Positions 1 through 6,347 of a stretch of 42,614 nucleotides of DNA are shown here, piece after piece. The DNA lies in assembly GCA_027324025.1 (NCBI GenBank), contig DAHVYW010000119.1, forward strand, positions 1 through 42,614, written 5' to 3'. The position numbers and the translations under genes are program-made. The notes under the pieces were generated by a model, which was given only the letters and a program-made list of their open reading frames with translations, made no database searches and was not told the DNA's origin. Numbering within the stretch: position 1 is the stretch's first letter; each line of letters begins with the position of its first letter. The DNA is from JAJZQD01 sp021847735. Its GTDB lineage: Bacteria > Bacillota > Thermincolia > Thermincolales > UBA2595.

Positions 1-103
1 CAGCTAAAGCTGAACATCGAAACTTCAGTGGGGGACTCTACCCCCACTGAAGCAGAAAAGTGGAAACTCCACCTAATAGAAGGTGGAGTCTTGGAATTGG
101 GAT
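1..103 (+). repeat. 115-nt structured repeat, copy 1 (5' truncated by window edge)
   Basis: This is identical to positions 330-432 and, apart from three substitutions in one loop, to 2653-2755. It contains three hairpins in series: CAGCTAAAGCTG, a 13-bp stem around CTTCAGTGGGGG/CCCCCACTGAAG, and ACTCCACCT/AGGTGGAGT. The end is sharp at TTGGAATTGGGAT and flanking sequences differ. The architecture resembles the non-coding right end (omega RNA) of IS200/IS605-type TnpB elements, but no tnpA or tnpB lies nearby, so that identity is an inference. It could also be a MITE-like repeat. Confidence 0.8.
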
Positions 104-113
104 AAAATCGGAG

Positions 114-146
114 GGTTTGCCCCAGAAGGGCAAACCTTCATTTTTT
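114..146 (+). terminator. Rho-independent terminator
   Basis: A perfect 9-bp stem GGTTTGCCC/GGGCAAACC with a 5-nt loop is followed by TTCATTTTTT. It begins 10 nt after repeat copy 1 and would stop a transcript leaving that repeat or a gene to the left of the window. Confidence 0.75.
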
Positions 147-244
147 AATGCTTGATAGCGATAAAAAATGGCTTTGCAATTATTGGGATTATTGTATTAA
201 ATAGAAATATAGGTTTGGCTTTTCTCGACAACTTGAAAAACACT

Positions 245-276
245 GACCACAGAGGTCGCAGAGGACACAGAGAAAT
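245..276 (+). repeat. Short CACAGAG-rich dispersed repeat, copy A
   Basis: The stretch is built of degenerate units (CCACAGAGG, TCGCAGAGG, ACACAGAG) about 9 nt long. An inverted relative is at 2451-2483. Sequences of this type recur in intergenic regions of many bacterial genomes; no function is assigned. Confidence 0.55.
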
Positions 277-317
277 GAATAATTTTCAAAAGAGATTACT
301 GCTTTGTGGGATATTGG

Positions 318-432
318 AGTGAACTCGTTCAGCTAAAGCTGAACATCGAAACTTCAGTGGGGGACTCTACCCCCACTGAAGCAGAAAAGTGGAAACTCCA
401 CCTAATAGAAGGTGGAGTCTTGGAATTGGGAT
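318..432 (+). repeat. 115-nt structured repeat, copy 2 (complete)
   Basis: This is a full-length copy beginning AGTGAACTCGTTCAGC and ending TTGGAATTGGGAT. The first hairpin is GTTCAGC/GCTGAAC with loop TAAA; the other two match copy 1 exactly. It lies 90 nt downstream of the toxin gene on the other strand and contains no open reading frame of note. See copy 1 for interpretation. Confidence 0.85.
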
Positions 433-490
433 CAAAAATGAACTAAGTAGTATTACGGAGAAGTTAGGTGAAATGTTTTTGACTCTGGGG

Positions 491-520
491 TAAAAAACAA
501 AAGAGCCTCGTTTTGAGGCC
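491..520 (-). terminator. Terminator of the toxin-antitoxin operon
   Basis: Read on the minus strand, GGCCTC/GAGGCT pairs across an AAAAC loop and is followed by CTTTTGTTTTTT. It starts four bases after the toxin stop codon. Confidence 0.8.
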
Positions 521-523
521 CTG

Positions 524-880
524 TCAAGTACAATACATTTTTAGTAAATCGATTATTTCGTTTCTGGTAATGTCTTCCTTATCTTTCTTTGAGTAAATGG
601 TCAGAAGAAATATTTCTTTGTCATCTTTTATAACGTAATAAATCAAACGAAAGCCGTGAGTTTTCCCAGCTTTTATACTGGAATTAGCAACCCGAACTTT
701 ATAAAGACTGTTATCAGTAGTTAGTTTTACGTCGGCAATTTCTACGCCCATGAAATTACCTTTTTCAAGCTCAACTACTATTTCATCAACATCGTCGACA
801 ATTCTTGAATATTTCTTTTTCCTTAGATAATATTTTATGTCCTTTTCGAATTGTGGGGTAAAGATAACCTCGTAACTCAT
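524..880 (-). CDS. RelE/ParE-superfamily toxin (HigB-like)
   Basis: This 118-residue basic protein has the expected RelE/HigB layout: an N-terminal helix with many Lys residues (14-32), a central beta region with the GFRLIYYV strand (about 76-83) and a C-terminal strand LLTIYSKKDKEDI. Such toxins usually act as ribosome-dependent mRNA interferases. The start ATG is preceded by GAGG with suitable spacing. The gene lies 18 nt downstream of the antitoxin and ends at a terminator, so the two form a self-contained operon. Toxic activity is inferred from family resemblance. A HEPN or other nuclease fold is less likely. Confidence 0.85.
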   Translation of the reverse strand: MSYEVIFTPQFEKDIKYYLRKKKYSRIVDDVDEIVVELEKGNFMGVEIADVKLTTDNSLYKVRVANSSIKAGKTHGFRLIYYVIKDDKEIFLLTIYSKKDKEDITRNEIIDLLKMYCT

Positions 881-898
881 TAATCAGCCTCAAAAAAG

Positions 899-1057
899 TT
901 ATTTAAGTTGGTTTTTTAGCTCCTGCCATGTGCGTTTCTTTAACTTACCTTTGGAAATTTGACTCATTTCCTTTAGAGAATTAGCTAATGATTGAGCAGG
1001 AGAACATGGTCTGTTTTCTTTGTTTGAGTGATCAGTCTTGGGTATTGGAATACTCAT
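899..1057 (-). CDS. Putative antitoxin, partner of the RelE-like toxin
   Basis: The gene encodes 52 residues beginning MSIPIPKTD. The start was chosen because AAGGGGG sits 8 nt upstream of this ATG, while a longer frame reaching 1150 has no ribosome site and would overlap the promoter. The C-terminal half is basic and helical (KGKLKKRTWQELKNQLK), as expected for a toxin-wrapping segment. No DNA-binding fold was recognised. Its place directly upstream of the toxin supports the role; the antitoxin family itself is not identified. Confidence 0.7.
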   Translation of the reverse strand: MSIPIPKTDHSNKENRPCSPAQSLANSLKEMSQISKGKLKKRTWQELKNQLK

Positions 1058-1102
1058 AATCTGTTCCCCCTTTCCATCTATCGTACCACTATCTTTAACC
1101 AC

Positions 1103-1131
1103 ATTGTACCATCTCCAATTAGCAAATTCAA
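1103..1131 (-). promoter_or_regulatory. Sigma-A promoter of the toxin-antitoxin operon
   Basis: On the minus strand TTGAAT and TACAAT are separated by 17 nt, about 45 nt upstream of the antitoxin ATG. Confidence 0.65.
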
Positions 1132-1226
1132 TATAGATTATAGTATTCACCGTTAGTAAAGAAATAACGCTTTTATTACCAGATTATGCTATAATTGAAA
1201 AAATGTTTCGGGTCCAAAAACACATC

Positions 1227-1383
1227 ACCTAACAACAGGCTAAACGGCTCCGCTGGCGCTCCGACCCAACTTTCCCGTCCTCGGGCTGTCACGCCTTTTG
1301 CGGTAAGTGGGGAAGGGATGCAAGAGCAAAAGCCGCGCCAGCCCTGTGGGCGGGAAAGTTCGTTTAGCCAATATGCGTTAGGC
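1227..1383 (+). repeat. attC-like integron recombination site
   Basis: The 157-nt imperfect palindrome is bounded by ACCTAAC (fits inverse core RYYYAAC) and GTTAGGC (fits core GTTRRRY). Inside these, GGCTAAACG (1238-1246) pairs with CGTTTAGCC. The left end reads TAACAA and the right end GCGTTA, the usual attC polarity. The arms extend the pairing further, with AACTTTCCCG on the left matching CGGGAAAGTT on the right. It is slightly longer than common attC sites. No integrase gene is in the window. The assignment rests on architecture, so a MITE of similar form remains possible. Confidence 0.55.
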
Positions 1384-1406
1384 AAAATGTTTTTGACAAC
1401 TCTAGC

Positions 1407-1437
1407 AAAAAATAAAAAGGCCCATTTAATGAGCCTT
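1407..1437 (-). terminator. Minus-strand terminator of the small RNA candidate
   Basis: On the minus strand AAGGC and GCCTT pair, with an inner CAT/ATG extension, and are followed by TTTTTATTTTTT. It would end both the RNA candidate at 1407-1536 and any readthrough from the DUF3800 gene. Confidence 0.8.
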
Positions 1438-1536
1438 AAAAAACAAGAGCCATCATGGCGGCTACCACACAGGCAGCTTATGTGATGTTTAAAAACACAC
1501 GACCATGATGGGCTTATCTTCACAAATGTTCGTTTA
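1407..1536 (-). ncRNA. Candidate small structured RNA
   Basis: About 130 nt lie between a near-consensus promoter and a strong terminator, with no convincing coding frame. Near the 5' end CCATCATGG pairs with CCATGATGG some 45 nt later, extended by flanking GC/AG pairs. Inside this long stem is a second hairpin, GCTGCC/GGTAGC with loop TGTGT. The inner hairpin loosely recalls a CRISPR-repeat stem, but there is one copy and no cas gene. A GTG-started reading frame crosses the RNA and its terminator but has no ribosome site. Function is unknown. Confidence 0.55.
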
Positions 1537-1543
1537 TAGCTTA

Positions 1544-1573
1544 AATATACTTTAGCACGAGACATTTTGTCAA
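1544..1573 (-). promoter_or_regulatory. Strong sigma-A promoter of the small RNA candidate
   Basis: On the minus strand a perfect -35 TTGACA is followed after 18 nt by TATATT. Transcription would start near 1536. Confidence 0.75.
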
Positions 1574-1641
1574 TGTTTTTGTTTCGATAATCAACAGCTA
1601 TTTTAACCAAATATCGCAATTGATATTCGAAATTACAAGGT

Positions 1642-2289
1642 CTATCTACCAAATTTGTATTTTGGGAATAATTCTCTATAGATTATTTTAGGTTCAAGTA
1701 TCTTGTAAAAAAAGTCCTGATTAGTGTATTCATACCTTGGCCAAATTGCATTGGCGATAAAGTCGGCGGCTTGAATATTATATAAAGTATGTGATTCAAC
1801 GTATTTTATACTAAGATCAACATTACAGCTCCATTCCGCGTTCACCTTAATGTAAATATATTCTTCGAACGAGTTTAATGAACCAACTGCAGTATTTCTA
1901 TTATCTAAAATTATTGATAAGGAGCCATTTCTTTGCTTTCTGGCTAAAGGGTCAATTAAAAATTGAAGTAAGTAGTTGTAGCATACGTTTTTCCGGGCGA
2001 TAAGCCTTGGGTCAAGGTGATTTTTATCCACTACTATATATCTAATCTCTATATCTTGTGAAACCATTTTTCTGAGATAGAATTCTTTGATGGAAGGGTA
2101 AGCGTCTGACGCTTTAATTTCCTTGGAATTTTGAAATTCCGGAAACGCTGTTCTTGTCTTAAGATCTAGTTTTTTCATAAGGTTTTTTAGTGGCTTTGGA
2201 TTATCGACTGCTACTGATGCAATAACAAAGTACCTATCTTTTTGACCAAGATTCCCCGACTCGTCTAAATAGACCCACATTTTTCGCAC
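1642..2289 (-). CDS. DUF3800 domain protein
   Basis: This 215-residue protein opens with the family signature WVYLDESG (residues 5-12), holding the acidic residues of an RNase H-like fold. Near the end it has QAADFIAN, the conserved second acidic region. DUF3800 proteins are common in mobile and defence-related DNA and their function is not settled. The frame uses GTG at 2289 after GAGGAAG; an ATG three codons later after AAGGTG is equally good. It sits between the attC-like site and the partial second copy, so it may be a cassette passenger, oriented against the usual cassette direction. AT-rich composition differs from the genes right of 2781. Confidence 0.85.
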   Translation of the reverse strand: MRKMWVYLDESGNLGQKDRYFVIASVAVDNPKPLKNLMKKLDLKTRTAFPEFQNSKEIKASDAYPSIKEFYLRKMVSQDIEIRYIVVDKNHLDPRLIARKNVCYNYLLQFLIDPLARKQRNGSLSIILDNRNTAVGSLNSFEEYIYIKVNAEWSCNVDLSIKYVESHTLYNIQAADFIANAIWPRYEYTNQDFFYKILEPKIIYRELFPKYKFGR

Positions 2290-2380
2290 CTTCTTCCTCT
2301 AGGTCATTTTGACAAGACAGGTGCGTTTTCCTCCTAATGTGCCATTGATGTGTAAATATTAGTCGAAAAGTTAATTGAGA

Positions 2381-2450
2381 ACCTATCAACGCTGGAAACG
2401 GCTCTACTGGGCTCCTACCCAACCTTCCCTTATCCCCGGCCGTCACGGTT
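2381..2450 (+). repeat. Left arm of a second, degenerate attC-like site
   Basis: These 70 nt align along their length with 1227-1297, for example AAACGGCTC, CTGG, GCTCC, ACCCAAC, TTCCC and CGTCACG. The inverse core has decayed to ACCTATC. The right half is absent and is replaced at 2451 by the CACAGAG-type repeat. Confidence 0.55.
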
Positions 2451-2483
2451 TTCTCTGTGTACTCTGTGTACTCTGCGGTTCAA
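2451..2483 (-). repeat. Short CACAGAG-rich dispersed repeat, copy B
   Basis: Read on the minus strand it gives CCGCAGAGTACACAGAG then TACACAGAGAA, the inverted counterpart of 245-276. It truncates the second attC-like arm. Confidence 0.6.
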
Positions 2484-2518
2484 TAATGTTTAAACAAAAA
2501 CCCAAATCAGCTCTAACA

Positions 2519-2550
2519 GCGAATGCCAGATGGCGTTCGCATTTTTTTTT
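2519..2550 (+). terminator. Strong Rho-independent terminator
   Basis: GCGAATGCC and GGCGTTCGC pair (9 bp, one G-T) around an AGAT loop, followed by A and nine T. No gene on this strand ends here, so it is probably left over from lost or rearranged accessory DNA. Confidence 0.8.
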
Positions 2551-2640
2551 GAGCAGCCACTGCTTCCCGGAAGGCTGGAGGTAATCAAACGAAGTTTTCC
2601 CTGGGAATAAAAGAGCGTGCCGGGTAGAAAAATACCCTTA

Positions 2641-2755
2641 AGTGAACTCGTTCAGCTAAAGCTGAACATCGAAACTTCAGTGGGGGACTCTACCCCCACT
2701 GAAGCAGAAAAGTGGAAACTCCACCTTCTAGAAGGTGGAGTCTTGGAATTGGGAT
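2641..2755 (+). repeat. 115-nt structured repeat, copy 3
   Basis: This is complete and equal in length to copy 2. Relative to copies 1 and 2 only three bases change, all in the loop of the last hairpin (AAT to TCT, making TTCTAGAA). It ends 10 nt before the ribosome site of the transporter gene, so it lies inside that gene's leader. Confidence 0.85.
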
Positions 2756-2780
2756 AAAGGCAATTGAGGAGGAAACGCTT

Positions 2781-3869
2781 TTGTACCAGGTCAGGGAAAA
2801 GACGGCCTTATCGACATTTAAAATAGCTGCTACTTATATCGGAACGGTGGTGGGGGCCGGGTTTGCTTCCGGACAGGAAATACTCCAGTTTTTCGGACAT
2901 TTCCGCGGCAACGGTTTTTGGGGACTGCTGCTGGCCACGGTCCTATTCGGCATCTATGGCTGGGCTATACTGGACCTGGGCATGAGACTAAAGGCCCGTT
3001 CCCACCTGGAAGTGGTTCACTATGCCGGTGGGAGATGGCTGGGTACGGTTATTGATTATGTGATAACGTTTTTCCTCTTTGGGGCCTTCACTGTAATGAT
3101 TGCCGGGGCCGGGGCGATTTTTGCCGAACAGTTTCACTGGCCGGCCATAGCCGGCGGCGGCATAATGGCACTTATAACGTGCGTGACGGTTATGCTGGGC
3201 CTAAGCGGGGTAATTAATTCAATAAGCCTGGTGGTGCCGGTAATGCTTGGCTCTGTGGTGGCTATAGGGGTTTGGACCGTTTTAGCCACCGGTTTTCATC
3301 TTAACCCCGTTGTTGGCGCAGTACCTACTAAGGCCGCCGTTCCGCTTTGGCCCTTGTCGGCAGTCGTCTATGTATCGTATAACCTTGTTATGGCTGTAGC
3401 CGTTTTGGCCCCCATGGGCGCCAGGTACCAACAGCCGCGCCTCTTAGTTAAAGGTGCAGTTTTGGGCAGCCTCGGGCTTGGTTTGGGCGCCCTGGCCATA
3501 TTCCTGTCTCTGGCTCCCAACCTACCCCCGGCGGCCCAGTTCCAGATTCCGATGGTCTATGTGGCCGGGGGCTTGAACCCCACCCTGAAAACCATATACA
3601 GCCTGGTGCTGCTGGCTGAAATTTATACTACAGCAGTGGGCAGCCTTTACGGTTTTGTAGCCAGGCTCCTCCCTTTTAATGGCAGTGCTGCCCGGTTTTA
3701 TATAATGGGCGCCGGTGTGGCAGCGTTTCTGGCCAGCAAACTGGGGTTTACCACCATGGTCAGAACCCTGTTCCCGGCAGTTGGGTATGCCGGGTTACTG
3801 TTATTAGCGGGCCTTACTTACACCCTTGTAAAGGGTGGAAAAGACCGGAAGAATCAGTCCGGCGGTTGA
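2781..3869 (+). CDS. YkvI-family membrane transporter
   Basis: This 362-residue protein has about ten hydrophobic segments. The motif GAGFASGQE (residues 25-33) in the first membrane helix is typical of the YkvI group within the amino-acid transporter (LeuT-like) superfamily. Substrate is unknown. A longer frame starts at 2712, but its first 23 codons come from the 115-nt repeat. The TTG at 2781 has GAGGAGG 8 nt upstream and begins MYQVREKTALS, so it is taken as the start. The repeat has therefore inserted directly ahead of the ribosome site and may affect expression. Confidence 0.88.
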   Translation: MYQVREKTALSTFKIAATYIGTVVGAGFASGQEILQFFGHFRGNGFWGLLLATVLFGIYGWAILDLGMRLKARSHLEVVHYAGGRWLGTVIDYVITFFLFGAFTVMIAGAGAIFAEQFHWPAIAGGGIMALITCVTVMLGLSGVINSISLVVPVMLGSVVAIGVWTVLATGFHLNPVVGAVPTKAAVPLWPLSAVVYVSYNLVMAVAVLAPMGARYQQPRLLVKGAVLGSLGLGLGALAIFLSLAPNLPPAAQFQIPMVYVAGGLNPTLKTIYSLVLLAEIYTTAVGSLYGFVARLLPFNGSAARFYIMGAGVAAFLASKLGFTTMVRTLFPAVGYAGLLLLAGLTYTLVKGGKDRKNQSGG

Positions 3870-3964
3870 AGGAATTAAGTCTTCCGGTGTTGAATAAACC
3901 TTCTTTATGGACCATTAGACTCAATATAACAAGCACTTGGTAAATACCGCTAGGAGGTATTATT

Positions 3965-4759
3965 TTGCTTAAAAAGATAATTATCGTTGTGGCAGTAATC
4001 ATTGCCGGTTTAGTGACAGGCTATTATTCCCAACCCATCTACAACCTGGTTTGGCCGGGCGGCAGTACAAAGACTTTGGGTTTTGCAAATGATAAAAAAG
4101 TACCTGGGACAGAAAACGGGGGTGTGACCCAGAAAGCCCCACAATACATCTCTGAGGGTGACGCCATTAGTGCAGTCAAAGACCTCCCTTTGATGAATAA
4201 ACTCTCAGAACTGGAAGGGACCAAGCTGGTCTTTGCGGCTGACCAGCAGCCAACTGACGATTACCCCGTCTGGACGGTTGAAGTAAAGCAGAGACATACT
4301 GACAAGGTTCCGGCGACGATGTATTTTCAGGTTGACGCCCTTTCGGGAAAGGTTTTGGAACTGCAGAAAGACGATATGAAAATATCCGGTATCGGTTTAC
4401 TCATGACTAAAAAGGAAGTTAAAAAGATTCAGGGCAGAGCCCCGAAAAGCAGGTCAGTCTTTGACAGGACATTAAGGCAGAATGTCAGGATAGATAGTTA
4501 TGCAGGACTGGAAATACTATTTGACAGCCGGGGTAAGGTTATCCGGGTAACTGTGACAAATGCAGATTATCTGGGCCCGAGGGGTATAAAAGTCGGGGAT
4601 TCTAAAAAAGATATTATCAGGCTTTTTGGCAAGGCTCACACGGCCCCAACAAACCTGCTAATTTACAGCCCGGTAGACGACGACGGCATGAATTTCACGG
4701 TTAAACTGGATGACAGCGGCCAGGCTGTTGAAATATCGATGGAGACTGTAACCAGGTGA
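3965..4759 (+). CDS. Membrane-anchored PepSY-like protein
   Basis: This 264-residue protein has an N-terminal membrane segment (3-20) and an extracytoplasmic body. The middle part (about 60-135) resembles a PepSY-type domain: a helix with SEGDAISAVKDLP followed by strands ending YFQVDALSGKVLELQ. The last 90 residues include GIKVGDSKKDIIRLFG, a turn-helix seen in SmpA/DUF4309-like repeats. It probably acts outside the membrane, perhaps as a modulator of a peptidase or wall enzyme; no catalytic residues are evident. The TTG start has AGGAGGT six bases upstream. It is followed after 25 nt by the amidase gene. Confidence 0.65.
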   Translation: MLKKIIIVVAVIIAGLVTGYYSQPIYNLVWPGGSTKTLGFANDKKVPGTENGGVTQKAPQYISEGDAISAVKDLPLMNKLSELEGTKLVFAADQQPTDDYPVWTVEVKQRHTDKVPATMYFQVDALSGKVLELQKDDMKISGIGLLMTKKEVKKIQGRAPKSRSVFDRTLRQNVRIDSYAGLEILFDSRGKVIRVTVTNADYLGPRGIKVGDSKKDIIRLFGKAHTAPTNLLIYSPVDDDGMNFTVKLDDSGQAVEISMETVTR

Positions 4760-4784
4760 AAACCTTTAACGGAGATGAATTTAA

Positions 4785-5615
4785 TTGAAGGAACAATGGT
4801 TTCTGGGCATTATCCAGAACAAGGTTTTAAGTGACAAAGCAGCAAATATCGATACTGCCGGGAAGATGATTCTTGAGGCCGCCGAAAGGGGGGCCAACGT
4901 TGTGGTTTTGCCTGAAATGTTTAATTGCCCCTACAGCAGCGAGCTTTTCCCGGCATATGCCGAACAACACCCCGGCGGGGAAACGACGGCCATGCTTTCC
5001 GAAATAGCGGCATCGAAGGGTATCTACATTTTTGGCGGATCTATTCCCGAAAAAGATGGGAAACAGGTTTTTAACACCTGTTTCATATTTGGCCCTGACG
5101 GAAATCTACTGGCCAGGCACCGCAAAGTCCATCTTTTTGACGTGGAGTTCAGTGCGGGGTTGACCTTTAGGGAATCAGACACCTTGGGGCAGGGAGACAC
5201 GATTACTGTAGTTGATACCCCCTTTGGCAGGATTGGTGTCGGGATATGTTACGATATTCGCTTCCCTGAACTGGCCCGGGCCGTTGCCCTGCGTGGGGCA
5301 GTTCTGATGGTAGTGCCTGCTGCCTTTAACATGATCACCGGACCTGCGCATTGGGAAATTATAATGAGGATGCGGGCCGTTGACAACCAGTTTTATGTGG
5401 CGGGAGCCGCCCCAGCCAGGAATGAAAAGGCCTCATATATTGCTTATGGGCACTCCATGCTGGTTGACCCCTGGGGCAAAACCGTACAGACTCTGGACGA
5501 AAAGGAAGGTATTATTGTGGCCGAAATTGACTGTCAAAGGTTGGCACAGGTTAGGGCTGAACTACCCCTCCTCAAACACCGCAGGACAGACCTGTATGAA
5601 CTTAGAGAATTATAA
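4785..5615 (+). CDS. Carbon-nitrogen hydrolase (nitrilase superfamily, omega-amidase-like)
   Basis: The 276-residue sequence carries the full catalytic triad: Glu44 in LPEMFN, Lys114 in HRKVHLFD and Cys155 in GICYDIRFPE. Its length and the RFPELAR and HSMLVDPWG blocks match the Nit2/omega-amidase branch, which hydrolyses alpha-ketoglutaramate or alpha-ketosuccinamate to the keto acid and ammonia. The enzyme is cytoplasmic. The start is TTG with a CGGAG-type site upstream. Exact substrate cannot be read from sequence; other small amides are possible. Confidence 0.9.
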   Translation: MKEQWFLGIIQNKVLSDKAANIDTAGKMILEAAERGANVVVLPEMFNCPYSSELFPAYAEQHPGGETTAMLSEIAASKGIYIFGGSIPEKDGKQVFNTCFIFGPDGNLLARHRKVHLFDVEFSAGLTFRESDTLGQGDTITVVDTPFGRIGVGICYDIRFPELARAVALRGAVLMVVPAAFNMITGPAHWEIIMRMRAVDNQFYVAGAAPARNEKASYIAYGHSMLVDPWGKTVQTLDEKEGIIVAEIDCQRLAQVRAELPLLKHRRTDLYELREL

Positions 5616-5639
5616 ACTCCCGAAAACAGGAGTCTTTTT
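5616..5639 (+). terminator. Weak terminator after the amidase gene
   Basis: ACTCC and GGAGT form a short stem followed by CTTTTT, beginning at the amidase stop codon. Confidence 0.45.
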
Positions 5640-5722
5640 ACCCGCCGGTATTGCCCGGCCGGGCCTCCAAATTCCAGTTACTTCCGTTCATAATAGCGCG
5701 GACCGGCGCTAACAATAAATGT

Positions 5723-6136
5723 ATGAAACACCGGTTTTTGATTTACGGCCTATTAGGTTGGACAATGGAAATATTCTGGACCGGACTGGGTTCTCTGGTT
5801 AAAGGGGATGTGGCCCTGCGAGGTTTCAGCTACCTGTGGATGTTTCCCATTTATGGATTGGCCATTGGGTTGGAACCCGTACATGATCGTATACGGCATC
5901 TTCCCTGGTACATCCGGGGAATTATTTGGACTGCCTTCATTTTTGGCATTGAATTTGTCACCGGAGGGCTAATCAGTTTGACAGTAGGGAAAATACCGTG
6001 GGACTACTCGGGGGCAACCCGCTGCTCTATGGCCGGTTTAATCAGGACGGACTATGCGCCGGTGTGGTTTGGTGTGGGGCTGTTATTTGAACAGGTTGAC
6101 GATTTTCTCCGAAAAAAAGTATACTTTAAGAAATAA
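5723..6136 (+). CDS. CmpB-like putative ABC transporter permease family protein
   Basis: This 137-residue integral membrane protein has four likely helices. YGLLGWTMEIFWTG, SYLWMFPIYG, IPWDYSG and LIRTDYAPVWF match the conserved blocks of the PF06541 family, whose members are annotated as putative ABC permeases although most stand alone. ATG at 5723 starts the homologous part; 24 further in-frame codons upstream look like intergenic sequence. The ribosome site is weak. There is no ATPase partner here, so transport is doubtful. Confidence 0.75.
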   Translation: MKHRFLIYGLLGWTMEIFWTGLGSLVKGDVALRGFSYLWMFPIYGLAIGLEPVHDRIRHLPWYIRGIIWTAFIFGIEFVTGGLISLTVGKIPWDYSGATRCSMAGLIRTDYAPVWFGVGLLFEQVDDFLRKKVYFKK

Positions 6137-6158
6137 GCAGGCGCGCCTGCTTATTTTT
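6132..6158 (+). terminator. Palindromic terminator
   Basis: A perfect 24-nt palindrome centred on GGCGCGCC (AATAAGCAGG then its complement) runs into TTTTT. It overlaps the end of the preceding gene. Confidence 0.75.
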
Positions 6159-6347
6159 GTGCGCCCTTAATGCCTCAATTTTGGCATAAAATTCTAGTGA
6201 AAAATATGGCAGGGTTTTCAAGGGATATGGTATACCTGTGTCGAACCTTTATGCATATGTCAGGATAAACGCCATTTTTTTCGAAGAATGTTGTGGGCGA
6301 ACTATAGTTTAATCACGAAAAAAAAGAGTTAGGCGGGCGGAAAATTA

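Noticed and set aside
1195..1485. Plus-strand 96-codon frame over the attC-like site
   Set aside because: It is a chance frame through the palindrome; such sites often stay open because they are GC-rich.
1440..1500. Possible CRISPR repeat (GCTGCC/GGTAGC hairpin)
   Set aside because: Only one copy, no spacers and no cas genes; treated as part of a small RNA candidate.
1176..1652. Minus-strand 158-codon frame across the attC-like site
   Set aside because: It spans a palindrome, a promoter and a terminator, has no ribosome site, and its composition is not protein-like.
2234..2446. Minus-strand 70-codon frame overlapping the DUF3800 start
   Set aside because: It overlaps the second attC-like arm and has no family resemblance or site.
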